A DNA stretch of 64,000 nt from Streptomyces sp. PKU-EA00015. GTDB lineage: Bacteria; Actinomycetota; Actinomycetes; Streptomycetales; Streptomycetaceae. Made by a program: the position numbers and the translations under genes. The stretch covers positions 60,435-124,434 of the forward strand of contig NZ_JABZEE010000050.1 of NCBI RefSeq assembly GCF_013387495.1. The letters are read 5' to 3'. Shown here piece by piece: positions 16,355 to 25,177 of this stretch; the stretch's first letter is position 1, and each line of letters starts with the position of its first letter. A model generated the notes under the pieces. That model worked only from the letters and a program-made list of their open reading frames with translations. It did not search any database and was not told the origin of the DNA.

Positions 16355-19063
16355 GTGTCGGAAAACAAAGATCACAAGTTCGTCTACGACTTCACCGAGG
16401 GCAACAAGGACCTCAAGGACCTGCTCGGCGGGAAGGGTGCGAACCTCGCCGAGATGACCAACCTCGGTCTTCCGGTCCCTCCGGGCTTCACGATCACCAC
16501 CGAGGCCTGCAAGGTCTACCTCGAAAGCGGCGAGGAGCCCCCGGCGCTCCGCGACGAGGTGACCGCCCACCTCGAGGCCCTGGAGCAGTCCATGGGCAAG
16601 AAGCTCGGCCAGGCCGACAACCCGCTGCTGGTATCCGTACGTTCGGGCGCCAAGTTCTCGATGCCCGGCATGATGGACACCGTCCTCAACATCGGTCTCT
16701 CCGACGAGTCTGTGGCGGGCCTCGCCACGCAGGCCGGCGACGAGCGCTTCGCCTGGGACTCCTACCGCCGCCTCATCCAGATGTTCGGCAAGACCGTGCT
16801 GGGCGTCGACGGCGAGCTCTTCGAGGACGCCCTCGACGAGGCCAAGGCCGCGAAGAAGGTCACCGTCGACACCGACCTCGACGCCGCCGACCTGAAGAAG
16901 CTGGTCAAGCAGTTCAAGAAGATCGTCAAGGCCGAGGCCGGCCGCGACTTCCCGCAGGACCCGCGCGAGCAGATGGACCTCGCCATCCACGCGGTCTTCG
17001 ACTCCTGGAACACCGACCGCGCCAAGCTCTACCGCCGTCAGGAGCGCATCCCCGGCGACCTCGGCACCGCGGTCAACGTCTGCTCCATGGTCTTCGGCAA
17101 CCTCGGCCCGGACTCCGGCACCGGCGTCGCCTTCACCCGTGACCCGGCCTCCGGCCACCAGGGCGTCTACGGCGACTACCTGCAGAACGCGCAGGGCGAG
17201 GACGTCGTCGCCGGTATCCGCAACACCGTGCCGCTCGCCGAGCTCGAGTCGATCGACAAGAAGTCGTACGACCAGCTGATGCAGATCATGGAAACCCTCG
17301 AGACGCACTACAAGGACCTGTGCGACATCGAGTTCACCATCGAGCGCGGCCAGCTGTGGATGCTGCAGACCCGCGTCGGCAAGCGCACCGCCGGAGCCGC
17401 GTTCCGCATCGCCACGCAGCTCGTGGACCAGGGCCTGATCGACGAGGCCGAGGCGCTCCAGCGCGTCAACGGCGCGCAGCTCGCGCAGCTGATGTTCCCC
17501 CGCTTCGACGACACGGCGAAGACCGACCTGCTCGGCCGCGGCATCGCCGCCTCCCCGGGCGCGGCCGTCGGCAAGGCCGTCTTCGACTCCTACACCGCGG
17601 TCAAGTGGTCGCGTTCCGGCGAGAAGGTCATCCTGATCCGCCGCGAGACCAACCCGGACGACCTGGACGGCATGATCGCCGCCGAGGGCATCCTGACCTC
17701 GCGCGGCGGCAAGACCTCGCACGCGGCCGTCGTGGCGCGCGGCATGGGCAAGACCTGTGTCTGCGGCGCCGAGGAGCTGGAGGTCGACACCAAGCGCCGC
17801 CGGATGACCGTGGGCGACCAGGTCATCGAGGAGGGCGACGTCGTCTCCATCGACGGCTCCACCGGCAAGGTGTACCTCGGTGAGGTCCCGGTCGTGCCGT
17901 CCCCGGTCGTCGAGTACTTCGAGGGCCGCATGCACGCGGGCGCCGACGACGCCGACGAGCTGGTCGCCGCCGTGCACCGGATCATGGCCTACGCGGACAG
18001 GGTGCGCCGGCTGCGGGTGCGTGCGAACGCGGACAACGCCGAGGACGCGCTGCGCGCACGGCGGTTCGGTGCGCAGGGCATCGGCCTGTGCCGCACGGAG
18101 CACATGTTCCTCGGCGAGCGCCGCGAGATGGTCGAGAAGCTGATCCTCGCCGACACCGACGACGAGCGCGCCGAGGCCCTGCGGGCCCTGCTGCCGCTGC
18201 AGAAGAAGGACTTCGTCGAGCTGTTCGAGGCGATGGACGGGCTGCCGGTGACGGTGCGTCTGCTCGACCCGCCGCTGCACGAGTTCCTGCCCGACATCAC
18301 CGAGCTGTCGGTGCGCGTCGCGCTCGCCGAGGCCCGCAAGGACCCGCACGAGAACGACCTGCGTCTGCTCCAGGCCGTGCACCGGCTGCACGAGCAGAAC
18401 CCGATGCTGGGTCTGCGCGGTGTACGCCTCGGCCTGGTCATCCCCGGCCTGTTCACCATGCAGGTGCGGGCGATCGCGGAGGCCACGGCCGAGCGCATCG
18501 AGGCGAAGGGCGACCCGCGCGCGGAGATCATGATTCCGCTCGTGGGCACGGTCCAGGAGCTGGAGATCGTCCGCGACGAGGCCGAGCAGGTCATCGCGGA
18601 GGTGCAGGCGGCGACGGGCGTCGAGCTCAAGCTGGCGCTCGGCACGATGATCGAGCTGCCGCGCGCCGCGCTGACCGCCGGTCAGATCGCCGAGGCCGCC
18701 GAGTTCTTCTCCTTCGGCACGAACGACCTCACCCAGACGGTGTGGGGCTTCTCGCGGGACGACGTGGAGGCGAGCTTCTTCACGGCGTACCTGGAGAAGG
18801 GCATCTTCGGGGTGTCGCCGTTCGAGACGATCGACAAGGACGGTGTGGGCTCGCTCGTGCGCAGCGCGGTGGCGGCGGGCCGGGCCACGCGCCCGGACCT
18901 GAAGCTGGGCGTGTGCGGCGAGCACGGCGGTGACCCGGAGTCGGTGCACTTCTTCCACGAGGTGGGCCTGGACTACGTCTCCTGCTCCCCGTTCCGCATC
19001 CCGGTGGCCCGCCTCGAGGCGGGCCGGGCGGCGGCCCAGTCGACGGGCAGCGACTCGCGCTGA
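16355..19063 (+). CDS. ppdK: Pyruvate, phosphate dikinase
   Basis: A 902-residue cytosolic enzyme interconverting pyruvate, ATP and phosphate with PEP, AMP and pyrophosphate. Domains in order: N-terminal ATP-grasp (LLGGKGANLAEMTNLGLPVP near 20-40), the phosphohistidine swivelling domain (TSRGGKTSHAAVVARGMGK, about 445-465), and the C-terminal PEP barrel ending in the catalytic Cys loop GVCGEHGGDPESVHFFH. Length fits the family (about 880-900). The GTG at 16355 follows GAGGAG, rejecting the 27-residue longer frame from 16274. It probably serves gluconeogenic PEP supply. Confidence 0.96.
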   Translation: MSENKDHKFVYDFTEGNKDLKDLLGGKGANLAEMTNLGLPVPPGFTITTEACKVYLESGEEPPALRDEVTAHLEALEQSMGKKLGQADNPLLVSVRSGAKFSMPGMMDTVLNIGLSDESVAGLATQAGDERFAWDSYRRLIQMFGKTVLGVDGELFEDALDEAKAAKKVTVDTDLDAADLKKLVKQFKKIVKAEAGRDFPQDPREQMDLAIHAVFDSWNTDRAKLYRRQERIPGDLGTAVNVCSMVFGNLGPDSGTGVAFTRDPASGHQGVYGDYLQNAQGEDVVAGIRNTVPLAELESIDKKSYDQLMQIMETLETHYKDLCDIEFTIERGQLWMLQTRVGKRTAGAAFRIATQLVDQGLIDEAEALQRVNGAQLAQLMFPRFDDTAKTDLLGRGIAASPGAAVGKAVFDSYTAVKWSRSGEKVILIRRETNPDDLDGMIAAEGILTSRGGKTSHAAVVARGMGKTCVCGAEELEVDTKRRRMTVGDQVIEEGDVVSIDGSTGKVYLGEVPVVPSPVVEYFEGRMHAGADDADELVAAVHRIMAYADRVRRLRVRANADNAEDALRARRFGAQGIGLCRTEHMFLGERREMVEKLILADTDDERAEALRALLPLQKKDFVELFEAMDGLPVTVRLLDPPLHEFLPDITELSVRVALAEARKDPHENDLRLLQAVHRLHEQNPMLGLRGVRLGLVIPGLFTMQVRAIAEATAERIEAKGDPRAEIMIPLVGTVQELEIVRDEAEQVIAEVQAATGVELKLALGTMIELPRAALTAGQIAEAAEFFSFGTNDLTQTVWGFSRDDVEASFFTAYLEKGIFGVSPFETIDKDGVGSLVRSAVAAGRATRPDLKLGVCGEHGGDPESVHFFHEVGLDYVSCSPFRIPVARLEAGRAAAQSTGSDSR

Positions 19064-19217
19064 CGCGGGGCGGTGCTCGGCCGACGGCGTCCGAGCACCC
19101 CACGCGTCCGAGCGCGGACACATACTTCCGGGGCCGTCATCCGGGAGCGGGGCACGAAAACCCGCAGTCCGGAACCTCGACCCTCACCGGCGTCCCGGTG
19201 ACGGTCCCGGAACTCCA

Positions 19218-19261
19218 GCGGAAGGGGCAGGCGCCCTGTGCGAGGCGCCTGCCCCTTCCGC
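19218..19261. terminator. Strong hairpin terminator after ppdK
   Basis: A perfect 18-bp stem (19218-19235 with 19244-19261) with an 8-base loop. It lies 155 bases after the ppdK stop. The rest of 19064-19395 contains no ORF with coding character. Confidence 0.75.
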
Positions 19262-19395
19262 GCTGTCCGTTCCGCCGCTTCGTCCATCGAGGGCCGACCG
19301 CCGAGCCGTGTGCCTCGCCGAGGGCTGTCCGTCGGACTGCTCGCATCCGAGAAACGCGGTCCGTGCCGCAGGGACCGCCCCTGCTGACCATTCGT

Positions 19396-19698
19396 TCAGT
19401 TGAATTTCGTACGTCCAACGGGAATCGAATTCTCGACATTCTCCGCACGAAGAAACCGGCGGAGCGCGGCCGGCGGATCCCCACCCGCCGACCGCACTCC
19501 ATTACCCGTGCCGGACACGGAGCCGCAACCTCCGCCACCGCCGCCGGACGCGAAGGCCCCCCACGGTCCTTGCTGCGTCACATCGGTGAAGTAGGTTTCA
19601 TGCCCGACGCCGTACAGCCTTTCGGTTGCCCCCGTGCTCCCGCGAGGCGTTTCAACTGTGGCTGAAACACCGTGGTAACAACCTGTGATTGCATGCAT
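19396..19698 (-). CDS. Doubtful ~100-residue ORF with a Gly-rich, Trp-containing core
   Basis: A minus-strand frame from ATG 19698 to TGA 19398-19396 encodes about 100 residues. Its middle reads HETYFTDVTQQGPWGAFASG, followed by a run of six glycines, then CGSVSG. The composition resembles small secreted or modified peptides more than a random frame, but GC at third positions is only moderate, no ribosome site is seen, and the tail looks poorly conserved. It is divergent from the ArsR-type regulator at 19744. Function not recognised. Confidence 0.25.
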   Translation of the reverse strand: MHAITGCYHGVSATVETPRGSTGATERLYGVGHETYFTDVTQQGPWGAFASGGGGGGCGSVSGTGNGVRSAGGDPPAALRRFLRAENVENSIPVGRTKFN

Positions 19699-19743
19699 AC
19701 TCAGTGATGGGGGGCGATTGCAGGTGCAACAAGTGGGGGTTCG

Positions 19744-20751
19744 GTGCTTCGAATTCATTTCAATGCGGACGACCTGGCGAAAGTGCGCATGGCCGCCAGG
19801 CCCGACGCGTTGTGGGAATCCATTCTCAGTTTTCACCGATTGCGTGACCGCAGAGGCGCACTCACCTTCGGTGAATGGCGCTCGGAAGCCCGCGCCCGGT
19901 TGAAAGGTGAAACACGCCTGCTCGCGCAGCTCGTACCGCCTCGGGGCTATTTCCCGGACTTTCTGACGCCCGCGGAGGGCCGTGACGGCCTCGAGGCCGG
20001 GCTGGAGGCGCTCCGCGCCACTCCGCCCGCACGGCTGCACACCGAGCTGGCCCTCGCGGTCGCCCACCGCTCGCCGCTGCGCGTGCTGCCCGCCCGGCTC
20101 CTCGCCCTCGCCGAGGGCCGCTCGGAGGCCGTCGCCCGTCTCGTGGCCGCCCTCCACGCCTACTACCGGTCCGCCGTCGAGCCGTACTGGCCCCACATCC
20201 AGGCCCGCGTCGAGGCGGACCGCGCCGTGCGCGGCCGAGCGCTGCTCGACGGTGGCGCGGGCGAGCTCCTCGCCTCGCTGCCGCCCGTGCTGCGCTGGCG
20301 TGCCCCCGTGCTGGAGGCCGACTACCCGGTCGACCGCGAACTGAACCTGAACGGGCGGGGACTGATGCTCCAGCCGTCGTTCTTCTGCCGCGGCACACCG
20401 GTCGTGCTGCGCGACGCCTCGCTGCCGCCGGTGCTCGTCTACCCCGTCTCGCACGGGGCCGAGCCGGCCTTCGGCGAGTCGGCCGGCCCCTCCCTGGGCC
20501 GCCTCGTCGGCCACACGCGCTCCGCCGTGCTCCAGGCCATCCGCAACGGCTGCACCACCAGCGAACTGGCCCGCAGGGCAGGGGTCTCCCTCGCCTCCGC
20601 GAGCCAGCACGCCGCGGTCCTCCGCGAAGCCGGACTCGTCGTGACCTTGCGCCACGGCAACGCGGTCCTGCACACGCTCACCCCGCTGGGCGCCGCCCTG
20701 CTGCGCGGCGGCTCCTGTGCGGAGCCCTCGGGGGCGCCCGGCGGATCTTGA
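19744..20751 (+). CDS. ArsR-like winged-helix transcriptional regulator with large N-terminal domain
   Basis: A 335-residue protein. The first ~235 residues form the DUF5937-like sensory domain of Streptomyces regulators (starting MLRIHFNADDLAKVRMA), and the C-terminal ~75 form a winged helix (SAVLQAIRNGCTTSELARR, AGVSLASASQHAAVLREAGL) typical of ArsR/HTH_20. The GTG at 19744 has GGGGG upstream. It has no metal-binding cysteine pair in the HTH, so it is unlikely to sense metals. The divergent partner is the doubtful peptide ORF. Target unknown. Confidence 0.85.
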   Translation: MLRIHFNADDLAKVRMAARPDALWESILSFHRLRDRRGALTFGEWRSEARARLKGETRLLAQLVPPRGYFPDFLTPAEGRDGLEAGLEALRATPPARLHTELALAVAHRSPLRVLPARLLALAEGRSEAVARLVAALHAYYRSAVEPYWPHIQARVEADRAVRGRALLDGGAGELLASLPPVLRWRAPVLEADYPVDRELNLNGRGLMLQPSFFCRGTPVVLRDASLPPVLVYPVSHGAEPAFGESAGPSLGRLVGHTRSAVLQAIRNGCTTSELARRAGVSLASASQHAAVLREAGLVVTLRHGNAVLHTLTPLGAALLRGGSCAEPSGAPGGS

Positions 20752-20777
20752 CCGGGGCCACGACGCTCCCCCAGAGC

Positions 20778-20803
20778 GTCGCCTGGGGGTGCCCCCAGGC
20801 GAC
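20778..20803. terminator. Perfect hairpin after the ArsR-like gene
   Basis: A 12-bp perfect stem (20778-20789 with 20792-20803) with a 2-base loop, 26 bases after the regulator stop. The remaining ~150 bases to the convergent PhoX-like gene are GC-rich and contain no gene. Confidence 0.65.
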
Positions 20804-20957
20804 GGCACTCGCTGCGCTGCCGAAATGCCCGAACAGCTCCGCTGTCAGGTCACTCCGCCGCCTTGCGAGGCGTCCCCCAGGCCCTGCGGGCCCGGGGAGA
20901 CCCCATGCACCGGACACCGCGTCCTATCCGGCCTGATCCACCGGACACCCCCGAGCC

Positions 20958-22118
20958 CTACGAGCGGAACGGTCCGGTCACCTCGTAGGTGATGCCGCCC
21001 GAGGAACTGCCCGTGGTGCCGCGCTGGCTGGAGAAGTACAGCCGGCGCCCGTCGGGCGAGAAGGCCGGGCCGCAGATCTCCGACGAGGACTGCCCGGTGA
21101 TCCGCAGGAACGGCGCGACGACGTCGTCCGGCGTGATCACGCAGATCTCCATGTTGCCGCCGTCCTCGGCGACGAAGAGATCGCCGGAGGTGGCCCCGGT
21201 CACGTTGTCGACACCGGTCAGCGGGGCGCCGCCGCCGACGACGAGGGAATCGTCGTAGGCCAGCTCGTAGGTGCTGTTGAGCAGGTTCAGCTGCCACAGG
21301 CGGTTGTCGCCCTTGGTCGTGAACCACACGGTGTCGTTGGCGTAGTGGCAGCCCTCGCCGCCGTTGAACAGCTTGGCGCCGGACACCTGGTCGCGGGTGG
21401 GGGTCGGGGAGCCGTCGGGGTCCGGCACGGTCGCCCATGTGAAGGAGCCGGAGGTGCCCGTTCCGGCCTTGAGCACCTGGAGGGTGCCGGAGGACAGGTT
21501 GCCCCAGGTGGTGGGGACGAACCGGTAGAGGCAGCCGTCGGACGCGTCCTCGGTCAGGTAGATCACTCTGCGCACGGGGTCGGCCGCAGCGGCCTCGTGG
21601 TTGAAGCGGCCCATCGCGTCGCGGCGTACAGCGGCGTTCACGCCCCACGGGTCCGTCTCGTAGACATAGCCGGTGCTGACCTCCTCGCAGGAGAGCCAGG
21701 TGTTCCAGGGGGTCGCGCCGCCCGCGCAGTTGCGGTTGGTGTTGGACAGGATGCGGTACGCGCCGGTGATCGCGCCGGTCGAGGAGAACTTGACCGCGCT
21801 CGCGCCGCCGGTGGAGGAGATCTCCGAGTTGGAGACGTAGATCCAGCCACTGCCGTCCGCGAAGCAGGCGCCGCCGTCCGGGGCGTTGTGCCAGGTGTAC
21901 GACGTGGAACCGACCCTCTGGCCGGACCGGGCGATCACCCGGCTGGTGAACCCGGCCGGGAGCTGGATGCCGTTCGCGTCGGCCGCACCGAGCGCCCCGT
22001 ACGGGCCGGCGCCGGGCTGGGCCGGAGCCGCGGACGCGGCGCCCTGCCACAGGGTGAAGCCGAATGCGGCGGCCGACGTGCCGACGACCGCGCCACGCAG
22101 GAAACTACGACGTTCCAC
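20958..22118 (-). CDS. Secreted PhoX/DUF839-family phosphatase-like protein (Tat signal)
   Basis: A 386-residue exported protein. The N-terminus MERRSFLRGAVVGTSAAAFG is a twin-arginine signal (RRSFLRG), with a signal-peptidase site near AASAAP. The mature domain is the PhoX-type propeller (DUF839), whose characterised members are calcium/iron-dependent alkaline phosphatases; LSCEEVSTGYVYETDP, LTEDASDGCLYRFVP and VAEDGGNMEICVI are family-like acidic metal-site strands. It would act outside the cell. Enzymatic activity is inferred from family only. Confidence 0.82.
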   Translation of the reverse strand: MERRSFLRGAVVGTSAAAFGFTLWQGAASAAPAQPGAGPYGALGAADANGIQLPAGFTSRVIARSGQRVGSTSYTWHNAPDGGACFADGSGWIYVSNSEISSTGGASAVKFSSTGAITGAYRILSNTNRNCAGGATPWNTWLSCEEVSTGYVYETDPWGVNAAVRRDAMGRFNHEAAAADPVRRVIYLTEDASDGCLYRFVPTTWGNLSSGTLQVLKAGTGTSGSFTWATVPDPDGSPTPTRDQVSGAKLFNGGEGCHYANDTVWFTTKGDNRLWQLNLLNSTYELAYDDSLVVGGGAPLTGVDNVTGATSGDLFVAEDGGNMEICVITPDDVVAPFLRITGQSSSEICGPAFSPDGRRLYFSSQRGTTGSSSGGITYEVTGPFRS

Positions 22119-22409
22119 TTGTCACTCCAAGGGTGGGATGACCGCCCCGCGGCGCCGGCCGGCGCCACGGGGTCGCGCAGTCGGAGAACCTAGGAGGGGT
22201 GAATTGACGCCACGGCAACGGACAGTGACTCGGAGGCGTCGACTCCAGGGAGTACCGGCGCGTTCGTTCCCGGCCGTCACAGGAGCCCCAGGAGATGGCC
22301 GAAACTTTTCCGCGCCCGAGCGATGAGTACGGACCACCGCCCCCGTCTACCCCTTCGAAGACACCGCACGGCGGAGCACCCGACGAGAGCGCACGAGAGA
22401 GAGACGGCC

Positions 22410-22832
22410 ATGCCCCAGATGATCTTCGTGAACCTGCCCGTGAACGACCTGGAGACCAGCAAGGCCTTCTGGGGCAAGCTCGGCTACTCCTTCAACCCGC
22501 AGTTCACCGACGAGAACGCCGCGTGCCTGGTCATCAGCGACACCATCTACGCGATGCTGCTGACCAAGCCCCGGTTCAAGGACTTCACCAAGAAGGAGAT
22601 CGCGGACGCCGCCGGCTCCACCGAGGTGATCCTGGCGCTGAGCGCCGAGAGCCGGGAGAAGGTCGACGAGTTCGTGGACGCGGCCCTCGCCGCCGGCGGC
22701 TCGCCGGCCAACGACCCGCAGGACTACGGCTTCATGTACGGCCGTTCCTTCCAGGACCCCGACCACCACCAGTGGGAGGTCGTCTGGATGGACGAGGAGG
22801 CCGCCAAGGAGGCCATGGCACCGGGCGAGTGA
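22410..22832 (+). CDS. VOC-family (glyoxalase/bleomycin-resistance fold) protein
   Basis: A 140-residue protein with two beta-alpha-beta-beta-beta modules: FVNLPVNDLETSKAFWGKLG at the start and DPDHHQWEVVWMDEEAAKEA at the end. It is similar in plan to PhnB-like/VOC proteins of unknown substrate. The ATG at 22410 follows a purine-rich GAGAGAGAC. It converges on the AraC gene. Confidence 0.82.
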   Translation: MPQMIFVNLPVNDLETSKAFWGKLGYSFNPQFTDENAACLVISDTIYAMLLTKPRFKDFTKKEIADAAGSTEVILALSAESREKVDEFVDAALAAGGSPANDPQDYGFMYGRSFQDPDHHQWEVVWMDEEAAKEAMAPGE

Positions 22833-22872
22833 CTCCGGCGGGGGAGGCGGCGGGCCGGTCGTGACGGACGCG

Positions 22873-23733
22873 TCACGACCGGCCCGCCCGCTGGTACAGC
22901 CCCGGTGTCACGCCGAAACAGCGCACGAACCACCGGTGGAAGTGGCTCTGGTCGGTGAAACCCACCGTGACGGCCGCGTCCGCCGCCGGCGTACCGGCAG
23001 CGAGCAGCCCGCGCGCCCGGCGCAGGCGCACCAGCCGCTGCCAGTCCGCCGGTGACATCCCGTACTCGGCCCGGAAGGCCCGGTACAGGGCGAACCGGCT
23101 GCAGCCCGCCGCCTCGGCGAGCGCCTCGGCCGTCACCTTCTCCGCGTACGCCTCCTCCAGCAGCGCCCGTGCCCGGCGCGCCGCGAACCGTGCCGGGCCG
23201 TCCCGCCCCGGGACGCGTGCCCGCGGCGGGCGTGCCGTGCCACGGGCGATCATGGCGGTGACCGCCGCCGTCAGCCGCTCGTCGCGCACGAGGGGCTCCG
23301 CGTCGCCGACGAGCGCGGTGTGCAGCCGCAACAGGGCGTCGCGCAGCACCGGGTCGCTCAGCGCCGGCTCCACGAACAGCGGCATGACCGCCCGCCCGTC
23401 GGCCATGTCCGCCAGCACCTCGCGCACGACGTCGGGGCCGATGTGCACGATCCGGTACTGGTACCCGAGGTCGGCCGCCGCCCGCCCGTCGTGCGGATCG
23501 TCCGGGTTGAACGCCATCACCATGCCCGCACCGCTGGTGTGCGCGCCGCCCCGGCAGCTGAAGCGCTGGGCGCCCGCCTCGGTGATCCCGAACGAGTACG
23601 CGTCATGGCTGTGCGGGTGGTAGACGTGGTCGAAGAAGTGGGCGTGCATGGCCTCCAGCGAACGGTCCGGGTCGCGCCAGTAGCGTGCCCATCCGTCGCC
23701 GTGTGCGCCCGGTGAGCCGTGAGCTGTGTCCAC
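22873..23733 (-). CDS. AraC-family transcriptional regulator
   Basis: A 286-residue regulator. The N-terminal cupin-like sensor contains the HSHDAYSFGITEAGAQRF strand, and the C-terminal AraC HTH pair contains AEAAGCSRFALYRAFRAEYG and VGFTDQSHFHRWFVRCFGVT. The GTG at 23733 gives the family-typical length. It is divergent from the EamA transporter gene (63-base gap), the usual arrangement for a regulator of a LysE/EamA-type exporter. Confidence 0.88.
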   Translation of the reverse strand: MDTAHGSPGAHGDGWARYWRDPDRSLEAMHAHFFDHVYHPHSHDAYSFGITEAGAQRFSCRGGAHTSGAGMVMAFNPDDPHDGRAAADLGYQYRIVHIGPDVVREVLADMADGRAVMPLFVEPALSDPVLRDALLRLHTALVGDAEPLVRDERLTAAVTAMIARGTARPPRARVPGRDGPARFAARRARALLEEAYAEKVTAEALAEAAGCSRFALYRAFRAEYGMSPADWQRLVRLRRARGLLAAGTPAADAAVTVGFTDQSHFHRWFVRCFGVTPGLYQRAGRS

Positions 23734-23796
23734 CGCCTCATTGTGCCCGCACGAATGTACAAGACAGGGGAGGGCGGGACGGGCGACGCTGGGCCC

Positions 23797-24792
23797 ATGA
23801 ACTCGGCGAAGACGGCGCACCCGGTCAAGGGCAAGGACAACCCGTATCTGCTGCTGACGGTGACGATGGTGCTGTGGGGGAGCGCCTTCAGCAGTTCCAA
23901 GGTGGTCGTGGAGCAACTGCCCCACGGTGTCGCGGCGTTCCTGCGCTTCGGCGGCGGCGCGCTCGCCCTGCTGGTCGCCGTGCGCCTCTTCGGCCGGCGC
24001 GGCGCACGGGTCGCCGCGCGCGACCGGGGGAGGGCGGCGCTCGCCGGGCTGCTCGGCGTCTTCGCGTACAACCTGAGCTTCTTCTGGGGACTCTCGCTGG
24101 CACCCTCGATGGACGCCGGCGTGATCGTCCCGGTCGTGAGCCCGGTCCTGACGACCGCGTTCCTGCTGCTCACCCGCAGGGAGTCGGCGTCGCCCGCGCG
24201 TATCGCCGGGCTCGGCCTGGGCGTGGTGGGCGCGGTGGTCTTCTTCGTCGGGGCGGGCACCGGCGGCGGGGGCGCGACGCGGCTGACCGGGGATCTGCTG
24301 TTCCTGCTCAGTGCCGTCTGCTGGACCTCGTTCACGCTCGCGGGACCGCGCGTGCTGGCCGGCATCGAACCGCTGCGGGCCACGACGTACGCGACCTGCG
24401 CCGGAGCCGTGGCCCTCGGCCTGTTCTCGGCCCCCGACCTGGGCGACGTGAGCTGGGGCGAACTGCCCGCCGGGATATGGCTGAACGTGGTGTTCCTCGC
24501 CGTCGGGCCGACGGCCCTCGCCAATCTCCTCTACTACCGCGGAGTCGGCGCGGTCGGCCCCGCCTCGGCCTCCGTGATGATGTTCCTCGTGCCCGTCCTC
24601 GGCAGCTCGGCGGCCGTGGTCTTCCTGGGCGAGTCCTTCGGCGCCGTCCAGGCGGCCGGCGCCGTGGTGCTGCTCGCCGGCGCGGTGCTCGCCGTCACCC
24701 AGGGGCGCCTGCCGGGCCGCCGGGGCCCGGCAGGAGAGGGTGGTGCCGCTCACGCGTCGCGAAGAGTCAGGGCAGTGACAGACGACGCGTGA
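23797..24792 (+). CDS. EamA (DMT) family transporter
   Basis: A 331-residue membrane protein with ten hydrophobic helices in two EamA repeats. The first repeat begins LLLTVTMVLWGSAFSSSKVV, and the second repeat ends in FLVPVLGSSAAVVFLGESFG. Such carriers export amino acids or small metabolites. The start at 23797 (MNSAKTAHPVKGKDN) gives one complete first helix. It is paired with the divergent AraC regulator, which probably controls it. Confidence 0.87.
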   Translation: MNSAKTAHPVKGKDNPYLLLTVTMVLWGSAFSSSKVVVEQLPHGVAAFLRFGGGALALLVAVRLFGRRGARVAARDRGRAALAGLLGVFAYNLSFFWGLSLAPSMDAGVIVPVVSPVLTTAFLLLTRRESASPARIAGLGLGVVGAVVFFVGAGTGGGGATRLTGDLLFLLSAVCWTSFTLAGPRVLAGIEPLRATTYATCAGAVALGLFSAPDLGDVSWGELPAGIWLNVVFLAVGPTALANLLYYRGVGAVGPASASVMMFLVPVLGSSAAVVFLGESFGAVQAAGAVVLLAGAVLAVTQGRLPGRRGPAGEGGAAHASRRVRAVTDDA

Positions 24793-24814
24793 GCGGAGCC
24801 GGGTGTGCCCGCCG

Positions 24815-25177
24815 TCAGTGGAGGCGGACCTCGTAGGCGGTTACTGAGACCGTCTCGTCGTCCAGGCAGCGCCCGGTCTCCAGGTCGAACCGCTGCTTGA
24901 GCAGCGGGGAGGCGACGAACGGCCGGCCCGCCGCCGTGCCGATCAGGCCGCGAGCGAGCACCTGCGCGCCGGTGAACGGGTCGCGGTTGTCGATCGCGTA
25001 CGGCACGCCGTCACGGTCCAGGAACAGCCCGGCCTGGCGGCCGTCCGGCAGCAGGGCGGCGACCCCGCGGCCCGGCGTGAGCCGGGACAGCGGGCACACG
25101 GCCAGCCACTCGTCGCCGATCCGGAGCTGGATCTGCGTGTCCGTCGACAGCTGCGTCTTCTCAGGGGCGATGGTCAT
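24815..25177 (-). CDS. nirD: Nitrite reductase (NADH) small subunit NirD
   Basis: A 120-residue Rieske-fold protein that partners NirB in assimilatory nitrite reduction to ammonium. The sequence lacks the Rieske Cys/His ligands, as is normal for NirD. Visible family segments are ALLPDGRQAGLFLDRDGVPY and FVASPLLKQRFDLETGRCLD. Its ATG overlaps the nirB stop by 4 bases (ATGA), showing translational coupling. Confidence 0.93.
   Translation of the reverse strand: MTIAPEKTQLSTDTQIQLRIGDEWLAVCPLSRLTPGRGVAALLPDGRQAGLFLDRDGVPYAIDNRDPFTGAQVLARGLIGTAAGRPFVASPLLKQRFDLETGRCLDDETVSVTAYEVRLH

Noticed and set aside
16253..19123. A 956-residue open frame on the minus strand opposite ppdK
   Set aside because: It is the reverse shadow of a highly biased GC-rich gene: Arg/Ala/Leu/Gly/Val-rich, without domain motifs or a ribosome site, and exactly antisense to PPDK.
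22190..22204. A PHO-box-like TTCACC direct-repeat hint before the PhoX-like gene
   Set aside because: Only one unit (TTCACC) matches well and the second 11-bp unit is poor, so phosphate control could not be supported from sequence.
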